A stretch of 64,000 nucleotides of DNA from positions 7,396 to 71,395 of the forward strand of contig JBMDXQ010000018.1 of NCBI GenBank assembly GCA_048594975.1. Direction: 5' to 3'. This DNA is from JBMDXB01 sp048594975. Lineage in GTDB: Bacteria > Acidobacteriota > Vicinamibacteria > Vicinamibacterales > 2-12-FULL-66-21. The notes under the pieces were generated by a model, which was given only the letters and a program-made list of their open reading frames with translations, was not told the DNA's origin and did no database searches. Below, in pieces: positions 32,532 to 40,915 of the stretch; position 1 is the stretch's first letter; each line of letters opens with the position of its first letter. The translations under genes were made by a program, and so were the position numbers.

Positions 32532-35003
32532 TCAACCCCTGATGATCCGCGGCGTCAGGAAGATCAGCAGTTCGCGGCTCTCGTCGGAGATCGCCTCGCG
32601 CCGGAACAGGTACCCGAGCAGCGGGATGCGGTGCAGCAGCGGCGTGCGGTCGCTGGCCGACTGCTCCCGGCTGACGAAGATGCCGCCGATGACCGTCGTA
32701 GCACCGTCGTCGACCTGCACCCGGGTCAGCGCGCGCTGCGTGTCGATCGGCGGGATGCCGTTGACCTCGCGGCTGAAATCGGGCGTCGCGTTGTGGATCT
32801 CGACCTGCATGATGACGGTGTTCGCCGCGGTGATCTGCGGCGTGACCAGCAGCTTCAGCGTCGCGTCCTTGAACGACACCGTCACGGTGTTGTTCGACAC
32901 GGTCTGAATCGGGATCTCGATGCCCTGCGCGATCTCGGCGAGCACGTTGTTCTGGGTGGTGAGCCTCGGCGTGGACAGCACGCGTCCCTTGCCCGAGCGT
33001 TCGAGCGCCGTCAGCGCGATGTCGAGGTTGAACGCACCGTTGACCGCGCCGAGGGCCAAGCCGATCGCGGAGTTGGCCCCCGGGACGCGCAGGTCGACGG
33101 CCGTCCCCGTCTGGTCGACGGGATTGGCCCGCGGATCGGTGCCCTCCGCCCCCTGCTGGCCGGCTCGGCCACCGAGGGTGCCGCGGTTCGGGAACGTCAG
33201 GTTGGTCGTGTTCCCGATCTCCGGCGTCATCCGGCCGTTGAGGCCCCACTGGATCCCGATCGCCCGGGCGAAGTCGCGCGTCGTCTGCACGATCCGCGCT
33301 TCGACTTCGACCTGCGGCTCGGGGCGATCGAGCGTCGCAATCAGGTCTGCCGTCGTCTGCAGCCGCTCCTGCAGGTCCGTGATGATGAGCGTGTTCGTCC
33401 GCGTGTCCACCTGGATCTGTCCGCGGCGGGACAGCGTCGACTTCACGAGGAGCGGCGAGAGCGCGTCCGCCTTCGCGTAACTCAGCGAGAACGTGCGGAC
33501 GAGCAGCGACCCGGCGTCAGCCTGGGCAGTCGCGAGGGCCTGGCGCTGCTTCTGCTCGTCCTCGAGGATCTTGAGCGGCGCGACGCGGATCACGGTCCCG
33601 TCGACCTCGTAGCCAAGCTGGTTCGCGCGCAGCACGATCTCCATCGCCTGGTCCCACGGGATCTCCTTGAGCAGGAAATCCTGAGGCGTGGAGGGAACGG
33701 CCGGGTCGATGAGGATGTTCAGCCCGGAGTGGTCGGCGAACACCCGCAGCACCGTGCGCAGGTCGGCGCCGGAGAAGTCCAGCGTGATCGGCGTCCCCAC
33801 GTATTTCTTCTGCGTGTCGGGACCGATCTGGTGCGCCGTCGGGGTCGTCGACGCTTTGCGCGGCTCCGCCGCGGCAGCGGTCGCCGCGGCCGGCGCAGGC
33901 GCCGGACCGGGGGCTTGCGGACCGATCGCCGCCGCGGGCGGTCCGGCCTGCCTCGGCGGCGGCACCTGGCCGATGGCCTTCAGCGCCGCGAGCGGATCGA
34001 CGCCAACGGGTTCGGATTTCGGCGCCAGCGCGGCGCCGTTGGCCAGCGCCTGCTGCAGCGGAATGACGTCCGGGGTGACCTCCGCCGACGCGTCGGGTTG
34101 CCCGACTTTCACCGTTCCCGGGGACGGCGCGCCGTCGAACACCACCGCCAGTTCGGGATCCGAGCGTTCGAGGTGGTAGGTCGCGCCGTCGGCGATTTCC
34201 ATGACCACACGGGTCACGAGCGGTGTGCTGCTGTGCAGGGCGACGCGCACGCGCTTCACCAGCGGACTGTCGACGGCAGTCTGCGCGGGGGCTTTCGGCG
34301 AGACGCCGGCAAAATCGAAGACGAGTCGCCGCGGCTGCTCCTGCGTCTCGGTCACGGAGGTCGGCACGAGCCGTCCGTTGCCGGTCAGCGTCACGACCGT
34401 CGTCCCGCCGACAACGTTGGAGCGGACGGCGCCGATGGCGGTTGCGACCCGCGGCGCGGCCGGCGCCCCGTCCGGCGCCGCGTCGGTGCGCTCTACCGGC
34501 GGCAGCATCGCGCTGGTCTGGCCGCGCTCGGGAGGCGCGACGAGCGGCTCCCGGGCGGCGGGTGCCGCCAGGGGCGACAGCTCGAGGCGGATGGTGTTGC
34601 GGACACTGCGCACCTTCGACTCGGCCGGCCTGGCCAGTGCCACGCGCACGCGCGCCACTGCCGTACCGTCCACAGCCATGCCGTCCTCCATCGTCACCGC
34701 GGCGACGTAGTCGCGGGACGCGACGCGATTGGCGGCGTTGCCCACGGCGGTCTCGCGCAGCTCGACGACGACGGTCATCGGATCCGGCCGGCTGACGACG
34801 TAGGCGACCGGGTGGCTGGCCTCGATCAGGACCGCGTGGCCCTGCGCCGACACGCCGAGCAGGCGCACCGGCGCCGGGCCGGCGGCGACGGCGATGGTCC
34901 CGGCGCACGCCAGCGCCGCGGCGGCCGCCCACAGCTGCCGGCGTGCCGCCTGCCTCTGCCAGTCGGCAACCCTCAATCGGCCATCGGCATTCATGTGGCT
35001 CAT
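32532..35003 (-). CDS. pilQ: type IV pilus secretin PilQ
   Basis: Outer-membrane secretin through which the type IV pilus passes (823 aa). An N-terminal export segment is followed by two AMIN domains (residues ~45-145 and ~190-290), a Pro/Ala linker, an STN/N0 domain (LDFSGADLRTVLRVFADHSG), an N1 domain (NTLIITDLQERLQTTADLIA), and the secretin barrel domain with its end signature TPLLHRIPLLGYLFRR and IFLTPRIIR. Its first codons overlap the pilP stop by 4 nt. The N-terminal dozen residues after the second Met are encoded by a one-armed heptad repeat, so the true start is uncertain (35003 or 34994). Confidence 0.95.
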   Translation of the reverse strand: MSHMNADGRLRVADWQRQAARRQLWAAAAALACAGTIAVAAGPAPVRLLGVSAQGHAVLIEASHPVAYVVSRPDPMTVVVELRETAVGNAANRVASRDYVAAVTMEDGMAVDGTAVARVRVALARPAESKVRSVRNTIRLELSPLAAPAAREPLVAPPERGQTSAMLPPVERTDAAPDGAPAAPRVATAIGAVRSNVVGGTTVVTLTGNGRLVPTSVTETQEQPRRLVFDFAGVSPKAPAQTAVDSPLVKRVRVALHSSTPLVTRVVMEIADGATYHLERSDPELAVVFDGAPSPGTVKVGQPDASAEVTPDVIPLQQALANGAALAPKSEPVGVDPLAALKAIGQVPPPRQAGPPAAAIGPQAPGPAPAPAAATAAAAEPRKASTTPTAHQIGPDTQKKYVGTPITLDFSGADLRTVLRVFADHSGLNILIDPAVPSTPQDFLLKEIPWDQAMEIVLRANQLGYEVDGTVIRVAPLKILEDEQKQRQALATAQADAGSLLVRTFSLSYAKADALSPLLVKSTLSRRGQIQVDTRTNTLIITDLQERLQTTADLIATLDRPEPQVEVEARIVQTTRDFARAIGIQWGLNGRMTPEIGNTTNLTFPNRGTLGGRAGQQGAEGTDPRANPVDQTGTAVDLRVPGANSAIGLALGAVNGAFNLDIALTALERSGKGRVLSTPRLTTQNNVLAEIAQGIEIPIQTVSNNTVTVSFKDATLKLLVTPQITAANTVIMQVEIHNATPDFSREVNGIPPIDTQRALTRVQVDDGATTVIGGIFVSREQSASDRTPLLHRIPLLGYLFRREAISDESRELLIFLTPRIIRG
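34957..34994 (-). repeat. one-armed heptad-phased repeat inside the pilQ 5' end
   Basis: On the minus strand the sequence reads GAATGCC, GATGGCC, GATTGAG, GGTTGCC, GACTGGC. These are the heptad words seen in the intergenic elements, here translated as the start of PilQ. No complementary arm was found nearby. Confidence 0.5.
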
Positions 35004-35515
35004 TCCCTGCTCTCCCCGCCCGGCCTCACGGACTTGGGGACTTCCCGCTGCTTGATGAGCGACAGCGGATCGTTGACATCCTGCGAGAAGACGACCTGCC
35101 TCTCGGAGATCGACTTCACAGTGCCGTCCATCAGCCGCTCGCCGGAGCGGACGATGTACGTCTTGTTGTCAGGTCCGCGCAGCGTCGCGACGTAGCCGCG
35201 GCCGCCGCGGAGGATGCCCGTGACGCTGACTTCGTTGATCAGGAGCCCTGCCAGGCCGGCTGGCCGGTTCACCGTCGACCGCGCGTCGCTGCTTCGCCCG
35301 AGCAGGCTGAGGAACGGATCCCGCCGCCCCTCGGGCTTGTACGAGTAGCCGCCCGGCGACGCTGGCGGCTGCTGCGCCGCCGGCGGGGGAGGTGCCGGTT
35401 GAGCGCTCTGCGGGGCAGTCGGCGGCGCCGCGGGCGGCTGTTGCGCGCGCGCGAGCGCCGGCACGGCCAGGGCCGTGGCGAGCATCACGAGCGCGCGAAG
35501 GTTGATGGTGGTCAT
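35000..35515 (-). CDS. pilP: type IV pilus lipoprotein-like PilP
   Basis: Periplasmic link between the PilMNO inner-membrane complex and PilQ (171 aa). It has a signal peptide (no clear lipobox Cys), a Pro/Gln-rich linker to about residue 55, the RRDPFLSLL motif, and a beta domain (VSVTGILRGGRGYVATLRGP, RLMDGTVKSI). It overlaps pilO upstream and pilQ downstream by 4 nt each, so all are translationally coupled. ATG 35515 is fixed by the overlap with pilO. Divergent but confident by context. Confidence 0.88.
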   Translation of the reverse strand: MTTINLRALVMLATALAVPALARAQQPPAAPPTAPQSAQPAPPPPAAQQPPASPGGYSYKPEGRRDPFLSLLGRSSDARSTVNRPAGLAGLLINEVSVTGILRGGRGYVATLRGPDNKTYIVRSGERLMDGTVKSISERQVVFSQDVNDPLSLIKQREVPKSVRPGGESRE

Positions 35516-36132
35516 TTGGCCAGTGCCGGCGCAGCCCTCGGGGCCGGCTTGGCGGCCGGCGGGGGCGGCGGCGCCTCCTGGAACACGAAGGTGGTGGCGG
35601 TGCACTCGGCAACGATCGTCGGGCCGTTCGGCTCCGCCTTCGCCTTGGCGTCGATCGCCATCTCGGTCACGTTGATGATTCTCGGAAACTTGCTGACGCG
35701 ATCGAAGAACGCCCCGAGGTCGTGGTAGCGCCCCTCGACGACGATCTTGAACGGCAGCTCCTGGTAGAGCGGCTGCTGCTGCGGCGGCTGCGGCGTGAAG
35801 CGCTGGATCGAGAGGCTCGATTCGGTGGCCAGCCCCTGGACGCGGCGCAGGATGTCGGCCACGTCCTTCTGCTCCGGCAGGATCGCGCGCAGGCCGTGGA
35901 GGCGGCGCTCCAGCTCCGTCACCTGCGACTGGAACTCGGGGAGCTGCCGGGCCAGCTTCATACCGTTGGCAATCTCGGCGCGGAGCTTGTTCAGGCGCGC
36001 CCGACGGGAATCGATGTCAGCCTGCGCGGCCGACACGTAGAACCACCAGAACCCGAATACCGCCAGCGCCGACACGACGACGAACGCGCCGATCTGCGCG
36101 TACCACGGCAGCTTGTTCAGCGACAGCTCCAT
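35512..36132 (-). CDS. pilO: type IV pilus assembly protein PilO
   Basis: Inner-membrane alignment protein (206 aa) that pairs with PilN. It has one N-terminal helix (GAFVVVSALAVFGFWWFYV), a coiled coil (residues ~40-90, SRRARLNKLRAEIANG) and a ferredoxin-like periplasmic domain (LPFKIVVEGRYHDLGAFFDR). A Pro/Ala tail ends the protein. It follows pilN by 27 nt and overlaps pilP by 4 nt. Confidence 0.92.
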   Translation of the reverse strand: MELSLNKLPWYAQIGAFVVVSALAVFGFWWFYVSAAQADIDSRRARLNKLRAEIANGMKLARQLPEFQSQVTELERRLHGLRAILPEQKDVADILRRVQGLATESSLSIQRFTPQPPQQQPLYQELPFKIVVEGRYHDLGAFFDRVSKFPRIINVTEMAIDAKAKAEPNGPTIVAECTATTFVFQEAPPPPPAAKPAPRAAPALAK

Positions 36133-36159
36133 GATGCCCTGCTGCTCTGCGCGTCGCGG

Positions 36160-36813
36160 CTACGCGCCGGCCCTCCCGCCTCCGGGCCGCGCCGGCGGCG
36201 CACCGCGCCCGGCGGCGGCCGGCGCCGCGGCCGGCGGCGACGGCGCCTCCGGGTTGTTGAACTTCGCCTTGACCGAGAACTTGATGATCGGCTCGCTCGC
36301 CTTCTGCGTGGCGTCGATCTGGCTGTCCACCAGCTCGATCGGTGGTTTGAACCAGGCGCTCGCGCCCAGGTTGGCGATGAAGTCCGATACGCCGGTCAGC
36401 GACGTGGTCATGCCACTGACCGTGAACTCGTCGCCCTTCTGCGTCACCTCTGTCAGCCAGAGGAACTCCGGGACCGCGCGGCTCAACTCGTCGACCACGT
36501 GGACGGCGCCCGACTGTCCGCGGCGGAGCTGCTCGATCAGCGTGACCCGCTGCTGCAGCGCCGCCTTGCTGGCCTCGAACTTCTTCACCTGCGCCATCAC
36601 CGCCTGCAGCTGACGGCGCTCGCCCTCCGCGCGGGCGATCTCCTCGTCGACCGCAGCCGACGCGCGGCGCAGCCACAAGAACCACCAGCCGATGCCGAGG
36701 GCCGCTGCCAGCAGGATGAGGCTGGCGGCGATGGTGACGCGGTGCGCCGCCGGGATCAGCGCCCGCCGCTTGGTGCGCTCGCGCTCGACGGCCAGCAGGT
36801 TGATGCGAATCAT
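36160..36813 (-). CDS. pilN: type IV pilus assembly protein PilN
   Basis: Inner-membrane protein (217 aa) that binds PilM through its cytoplasmic N-terminus. The family-defining start MIRINLLAVERER (normally INLLP) is present, followed by a membrane helix (~residues 27-48) and a coiled-coil region, then a domain with EFLWLTEVTQKGDEFTVSG. A Pro/Ala/Gly tail closes it. It overlaps the pilM stop by 4 nt. Confidence 0.93.
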   Translation of the reverse strand: MIRINLLAVERERTKRRALIPAAHRVTIAASLILLAAALGIGWWFLWLRRASAAVDEEIARAEGERRQLQAVMAQVKKFEASKAALQQRVTLIEQLRRGQSGAVHVVDELSRAVPEFLWLTEVTQKGDEFTVSGMTTSLTGVSDFIANLGASAWFKPPIELVDSQIDATQKASEPIIKFSVKAKFNNPEAPSPPAAAPAAAGRGAPPARPGGGRAGA

Positions 36814-37868
36814 CGCTCGCTCACCCAGCGCAGCCCGAGGCCGACGGCGACGGCCACGGTCGGCGCCACCTCGGCGGGATCGGCGCTGAAGCGCTTCACG
36901 TCGAACAGCACCCGCTTGAACGGATCGAACGCCTCCACCGGCGCCTCGAAGCGCTCGGTGAGCATCTCGGTGAAGCCCTCGGCCCGCGACGCGCCGCCGC
37001 TGACCATGATGCGGTCGATGCGATCCGAGGCGGCCGTCGCCTTGAAGAAGTCAAAGGTCTTCTGGATCTCGAGCATGACGTTCTCGCTGACGGCGCGCAG
37101 CACCGGGCGCGCGTCTTCGAAGCTCACCTCCTCGATCGGCGCGCCGCGTTTGAGCTGGTCGGCCGGCTCGTAGGGCAGGTTCAGCTCCTTCTGCAGCGCT
37201 TCCGTGTAGGCGTTGCCGCCGATGGAGATGTCGCGCGTGAAGACCGACCGATCGCCGCTCATGATGTTGATGTTGGTCGCGCTCGCCCCGGCGTTCAGCA
37301 GCACGACCACCGCCGAGGGGTCGATCCCGTAATTGACCTCGTAGGCGTTCTGCAGCGCGAAGGCGTCCACATCGACCACCACCGCGGTGCGGCCGGCCTG
37401 CGCGATGACGCCGGTGTAATCGGCGATCTTTTCCTTCTTCGCGGCGACGAGCAGGACGTCCATGGTCCCTTTGCCACCGCCTGCGTCAGGAACGTCGAGA
37501 ATCTGGTAATCGAGGTTGACGTCCTGGATGTCGAAGGGGATGTACTGCTCGGCCTCCCAGTAGATCGACTCGGCGAGCTCGGCCTCGGTCATCACCGGAA
37601 GCGTGATCTTCTTGACGATGACGGCATTGCCCGACAGCGACGCGGCGACCTCCCGTGTCCTGATCCCGCGCCCGTCGAACAGGCGGCGGATCGCGTCGGC
37701 GACCGCGGCGCCGTCGATGATCGCGCCGTCGACAATGCTGTCGGGCGGCACCGGCTCACTGCCGAAGGCGGTCACGCGGTAGGCCTTGCCGGCGGGCTTG
37801 AGCTCGATCGCCTTGATGGCGCTCGAGCCGATGTCCAGGCCGACGAGCGATTTCGCTCTCCGAAACAC
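36810..37868 (-). CDS. pilM: type IV pilus assembly actin-like protein PilM
   Basis: Cytoplasmic actin-fold ATPase (352 aa) that docks on PilN. The phosphate loops are in SLVGLDIGSSAIKAIEL and IMVSGGASRAEGFTEML; YWEAEQYIPFDIQDVNLDYQ is a PilM signature. The frame stays open to 38036, but the conserved start is GTG 37868 with a GGGGGAG ribosome site just upstream. It is the first gene of the run pilM-N-O-P-Q. Confidence 0.94.
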   Translation of the reverse strand: MFRRAKSLVGLDIGSSAIKAIELKPAGKAYRVTAFGSEPVPPDSIVDGAIIDGAAVADAIRRLFDGRGIRTREVAASLSGNAVIVKKITLPVMTEAELAESIYWEAEQYIPFDIQDVNLDYQILDVPDAGGGKGTMDVLLVAAKKEKIADYTGVIAQAGRTAVVVDVDAFALQNAYEVNYGIDPSAVVVLLNAGASATNINIMSGDRSVFTRDISIGGNAYTEALQKELNLPYEPADQLKRGAPIEEVSFEDARPVLRAVSENVMLEIQKTFDFFKATAASDRIDRIMVSGGASRAEGFTEMLTERFEAPVEAFDPFKRVLFDVKRFSADPAEVAPTVAVAVGLGLRWVSER

Positions 37869-38344
37869 CGCTATCTCCCCCGTCCCGCACGCGAACGCAA
37901 CGTATTGGCGGACGGGCGGTTCACGGCGTTCCCGCGGAACGACCGCAGCCAGCGCACACCCGGCGATTGTGTCGGTGCATGAGTTACGGTTCCACCCCAG
38001 CCGCAAGCTGAGTGCCACAAGCGCGACCGTGAACAAATTCGGGAGAAACGCGCAAAACTGGTAGGGTCGGCGGGACGCGCACCGGGGTCGGATCGACAGA
38101 ATGGTGATGCACTAACCGATTCGTGATCGCGGTTTCTGCAACACCTTTGACGTGCGGATTGACTGTTGCGGTCACGAGCCGGGAGCCGGCGCGGAAAGAG
38201 CGCCCGACGTGTCTTGACAGTCCCTCCTGTCACCTGTATCCTCTTGGTTTGCCGTCCTTTGAGCGCGGCCAACCGCCTGCGCTGGCTTTGCCGAGCAGCG
38301 CCTGCGGGCCAGCGGCCGCTTCAGTGAAGGCCGAAAGGGACTAC
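37869..38344. other. divergent intergenic region between pilM and rplM
   Basis: 476 bp. The right part holds a strong sigma-70 promoter for rplM and a ~95-nt leader. The left part must hold the pilM promoter but no clear box is seen. An in-frame extension of pilM into this region has no conserved sequence. No RNA gene was recognised. Confidence 0.45.
38214..38242 (+). promoter_or_regulatory. sigma-70 promoter of the rplM-rpsI-rpsB-tsf run
   Basis: TTGACA (38214-38219) and TATCCT (38237-38242) are separated by 17 nt, the best housekeeping promoter in the window. Transcription would begin near 38250, leaving a ~95-nt leader before rplM in which autoregulation could act. Confidence 0.75.
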
Positions 38345-38779
38345 ATGGGCTCGTTCGTTCCCACTGCCGGCAGTGTGGAAAGGCGGTGGCACGTCATCGA
38401 CGCCGACGGTCAGGCGCTCGGCCGCGTGGCCACCGAGGCCGTGCGCCTGCTGCAGGGCAAGCACAAGCCGGTGTACACGCCGCACCTCGACACCGGCGAC
38501 CACGTCGTCGTCGTCAACGCGGCCAGGGTGCGGCTCACGGGTCGCAAGGAAGAGCACAAGCTGTACCGGTATCACAGCGGATACGAGGGCGGGTTGCGCG
38601 AGGAGCGCGCGAAGGACCTGCGGAAGAAGAACCCGGTCCGCATGGTGGAAGAGGCGGTGCGCGGCATGCTCCCGAAGACGCGGCTGGGCGAGGCCATGTG
38701 GCGCAAGTTGAAAGTGTACGCGGGGCCGGATCACCCGCACGCGGCGCAGAAGCCGCGTCGCACGCGTGAGGTCGCATAA
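38345..38779 (+). CDS. rplM: 50S ribosomal protein L13
   Basis: Large-subunit protein L13 (144 aa). RRWHVIDADGQALGRVATEA at the N-terminus and EEAVRGMLPKTRLGEAMWRK are family signatures. ATG 38345 has an AAAGGGA ribosome site. rpsI starts one nt after its stop, the usual rplM-rpsI pairing. Confidence 0.97.
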   Translation: MGSFVPTAGSVERRWHVIDADGQALGRVATEAVRLLQGKHKPVYTPHLDTGDHVVVVNAARVRLTGRKEEHKLYRYHSGYEGGLREERAKDLRKKNPVRMVEEAVRGMLPKTRLGEAMWRKLKVYAGPDHPHAAQKPRRTREVA

Positions 38780-38780
38780 C

Positions 38781-39176
38781 GTGGCAGCAGGAATCCAGTA
38801 CTATGGCACCGGGCGCCGCAAGACATCGACCGCCCGCGTCTTCCTCAGGCCGGGCACCGGCAGCATGACCGTCAACCGCAGGCCGCTCGAGCGGGCCTTC
38901 CCCACCGAAGCCCTCCGGACCCAGATCAAGCAACCGTTGCTCGTCACCGAAACGGCCGATAAGTTCGACGTGCTCGCCACCCTCGCCGGCGGCGGCACGG
39001 CCGGCCAGGCCGGCGCGCTGCGGCTCGGGATCGCGCGTGCGCTCGTGGTGTACAACGTCGAGCTGCGGCAACGGCTGAAGAAGGCGGGCTTCCTGACGCG
39101 CGACGCGCGCATCAAGGAACGCAAGAAATACGGGCAGAAGGGGGCGCGCAAGCGCTTCCAGTTCAGCAAGCGGTAA
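38781..39176 (+). CDS. rpsI: 30S ribosomal protein S9
   Basis: Small-subunit protein S9 (131 aa), whose C-terminal tail reaches the tRNA anticodon loops in the P site. It has YYGTGRRKTSTARVFLRPG and the basic tail ending GARKRFQFSKR. GTG 38781, one base after the rplM stop, is preferred to an in-frame GTG at 38766 inside rplM. It is followed by rpsB after 26 nt. Confidence 0.96.
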   Translation: MAAGIQYYGTGRRKTSTARVFLRPGTGSMTVNRRPLERAFPTEALRTQIKQPLLVTETADKFDVLATLAGGGTAGQAGALRLGIARALVVYNVELRQRLKKAGFLTRDARIKERKKYGQKGARKRFQFSKR

Positions 39177-39202
39177 CAGCAGACTCGGTTTATGGAGGGA
39201 GC

Positions 39203-40003
39203 TTGACCGGCGGCATTGCGTTGAAGGACCTGCTCGAGGCCGGCGTCCACTTCGGCCACCAGACGAAGCGCTGGAACCCGAAGATGAAGCCATACATCTT
39301 CGGGGAGCGGAACGGGATCTACATCATCGACCTGGCGAAGACCGCGCGCCTCTACCGCGCGGCGGAGGAGTTCGTCAGCAACCTGGCGGCGGTGGGGCGC
39401 ACCGTCCTCTTCGTCGGCACGAAGCGGCAGGCGCAGGACGCGGTCGCCGAGGAGGCGCAGCGGGCGGGCATGTTCTTCGTGAACCAGCGGTGGCTCGGGG
39501 GCCTGCTGACCAACTTCACCACGATCCAGCGCAGCCTGGCGCGGCTGCGCGACCTGGAGGCGATGGAGACCGACGGCCGTTACGAGACGCTCTCGAAGAA
39601 GGAGATCGCGCAGCTCGAGAAGGAAAAGCGCAAGCTGCAGAAGAACCTGGAAGGCATCCGCAACATGAGCCGCCTGCCGGACGCGCTGTTCGTGGTCGAC
39701 ACGCGCAAGGAGAAGATCGCGGTCGACGAGGCGCGCAAGCTGAAGATCCCGGTCATCGGCGTGGTCGATACCAACTGCGATCCGGACGAAGTGGACTACG
39801 TCATCCCCGGCAACGACGACGCGCTGCGCGCCATCCGCCTGTTCGCGTCGAAGATCGCCGACGCGATCCTCGGCGGGCGCGCCATCCGCGAGTCCGCGCA
39901 GGCGGAAGACACGGGTGAGGCCGAAGGCGACGAGCGCAGCCGCCGCGCGCGGCCGGCCCGCCAGTCGCGCCCGGAACAGGCGACCACGCCGGCGTCGGTG
40001 TAG
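39203..40003 (+). CDS. rpsB: 30S ribosomal protein S2
   Basis: Small-subunit protein S2 (266 aa). LLEAGVHFGHQTKRWNPKM, VNQRWLGGLLTNFTTI and PVIGVVDTNCDPDEVDYVIP are family signatures. The start is TTG 39203, fixed by the GGAGGGA ribosome site directly before it; the nearby ATG at 39192 reads into a stop. The C-terminal ~35 residues are an acidic then Arg-rich extension. Its association with tsf is near-universal. Confidence 0.96.
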   Translation: MTGGIALKDLLEAGVHFGHQTKRWNPKMKPYIFGERNGIYIIDLAKTARLYRAAEEFVSNLAAVGRTVLFVGTKRQAQDAVAEEAQRAGMFFVNQRWLGGLLTNFTTIQRSLARLRDLEAMETDGRYETLSKKEIAQLEKEKRKLQKNLEGIRNMSRLPDALFVVDTRKEKIAVDEARKLKIPVIGVVDTNCDPDEVDYVIPGNDDALRAIRLFASKIADAILGGRAIRESAQAEDTGEAEGDERSRRARPARQSRPEQATTPASV

Positions 40004-40027
40004 GCGGTCGGACGGGCGCGTGATCTC

Positions 40028-40049
40028 GCCGGCCGGGTCACTGGCCGGC
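40028..40049 (+). terminator. GC hairpin after rpsB
   Basis: GCCGGCC and GGCCGGC form a perfect 7-bp stem around an 8-nt loop, 25 nt after the rpsB stop. Only a short GTTGT follows. It may attenuate transcription into tsf. Confidence 0.5.
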
Positions 40050-40152
40050 GTTGTCATGTACGGCCGGCCCGCTGTTCGCCGGCGGCGGCCGCTCGAGCCG
40101 CGACCGCGCACCGCGGGCCCTGCACGGCGCGGAGCGGACCCACCAGAGAAGA

Positions 40153-40170
40153 CCGGGTCTCCAGACCCGG
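40153..40170 (+). promoter_or_regulatory. perfect hairpin in the tsf leader
   Basis: CCGGGTCT and AGACCCGG form an 8-bp perfect stem with a 2-nt (effectively 4-nt) loop, about 10 nt before the AAAGAGG ribosome site of tsf. Position suggests control of tsf translation or RNA stability. Confidence 0.5.
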
Positions 40171-40188
40171 CGTGATGAAAGAGGCACG

Positions 40189-40806
40189 ATGGAGAAGGTA
40201 ATGGAAATCACGGCAGCGATGGTGAAGCGGCTTCGCGATGCGACCGGGGCCGGGATGATGGAGTGCAAGGCCGCGCTCACCGAGGCGAAGGGGAACATGG
40301 AAGAGGCCACGACGATCCTGCGCAAGCGTGGGCTCGCACAGGCGACCAAGAAGGCCGGCCGATCGACGAACGAGGGACTGATCGGCAGCTACCTCCACAT
40401 GGGCGGCAAGATCGGCGTGCTCGTGGAGGTGAACTGCGAGTCGGACTTCGTCGCCCGCACCGAGCACTTCCAGAGCCTGGCGCGCGAGATCGCGATGCAC
40501 ATCGCCGCCCAGAACCCCCAGTACGTCCGCCGCGAAGACGTGCCCGGCGACGTGCTCGAGCGCGAGCGCGCCATCTACCGCGGCCAGATGGAGGACCAGA
40601 AGAAGCCGCCGCAGGTGATCGACAAGATCGTCGAGGGCAAGCTGAATAGCTTCTTCGAACAGGTCTGCCTGCTCGATCAGCCTTCGATCCGCGATCCCAA
40701 GGTGACGATCGGCCAGACGGTGCAGGCCGCGATCGCCACGCTGGGTGAGAACATCACGATTGCGCGGTTCGTGCGGTTCAAGCTGGGCGAGCCTTCAGGG
40801 AACTGA
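40189..40806 (+). CDS. tsf: translation elongation factor Ts
   Basis: Nucleotide-exchange factor for EF-Tu (205 aa, the short form with one core subdomain). VKRLRDATGAGMMECKAALT is the signature UBA-like N-terminus and GVLVEVNCESDFVARTEHF the EF-Tu-contacting core. ATG 40189 has an AAAGAGG site; ATG 40201 (MEITAAMVKRLR) is an equally plausible start. The frame's further extension to 40051 is not used because it covers the intergenic hairpins. It lies 185 nt after rpsB. Confidence 0.95.
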   Translation: MEKVMEITAAMVKRLRDATGAGMMECKAALTEAKGNMEEATTILRKRGLAQATKKAGRSTNEGLIGSYLHMGGKIGVLVEVNCESDFVARTEHFQSLAREIAMHIAAQNPQYVRREDVPGDVLERERAIYRGQMEDQKKPPQVIDKIVEGKLNSFFEQVCLLDQPSIRDPKVTIGQTVQAAIATLGENITIARFVRFKLGEPSGN

Positions 40807-40816
40807 CCTCCTCCAC

Positions 40817-40898
40817 ATTCAACGGCCAACGCCCAGAGACCAAAGACGGTGGGCGTTCACGCAGCTGGACGTTGCCCTTTTGGTCGTTGCGAGTTGAC
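40817..40898. repeat. heptad-phased inverted repeat between tsf and pyrH
   Basis: The left part reads CAACGGC, CAACGCC, CAGAGAC, CAAAGAC; the right part reads GGGCGTT, GGACGTT, GCCCTTT, TGGTCGT, TGCGAGT. The arms are partly complementary (TCAACGGCCAACGCCC with GGGCGTT and CGAGTTGA). The right arm overlaps the -35 region of the pyrH promoter. Confidence 0.6.
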
Positions 40899-40907
40899 CG
40901 ATATAAT
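40880..40907 (+). promoter_or_regulatory. promoter for near-leaderless pyrH transcript
   Basis: TTGGTC (40880-40885) and TATAAT (40902-40907) are 16 nt apart. Only 8 nt separate the -10 box from the ATG, so transcription would begin at about the first base of the start codon. Confidence 0.65.
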
Positions 40908-40915
40908 CGGGTCCG

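Noticed and set aside
31900..33249. 449-codon frame joining pilQ 3' sequence to the lipoprotein
   Set aside because: Its first half is an out-of-frame reading of pilQ; the lipoprotein signal peptide at ATG 32526 marks the true start.
37869..38036. In-frame 56-codon N-terminal extension of PilM
   Set aside because: Conserved PilM sequence begins at GTG 37868 with a strong ribosome site; the extension has no conserved sequence.
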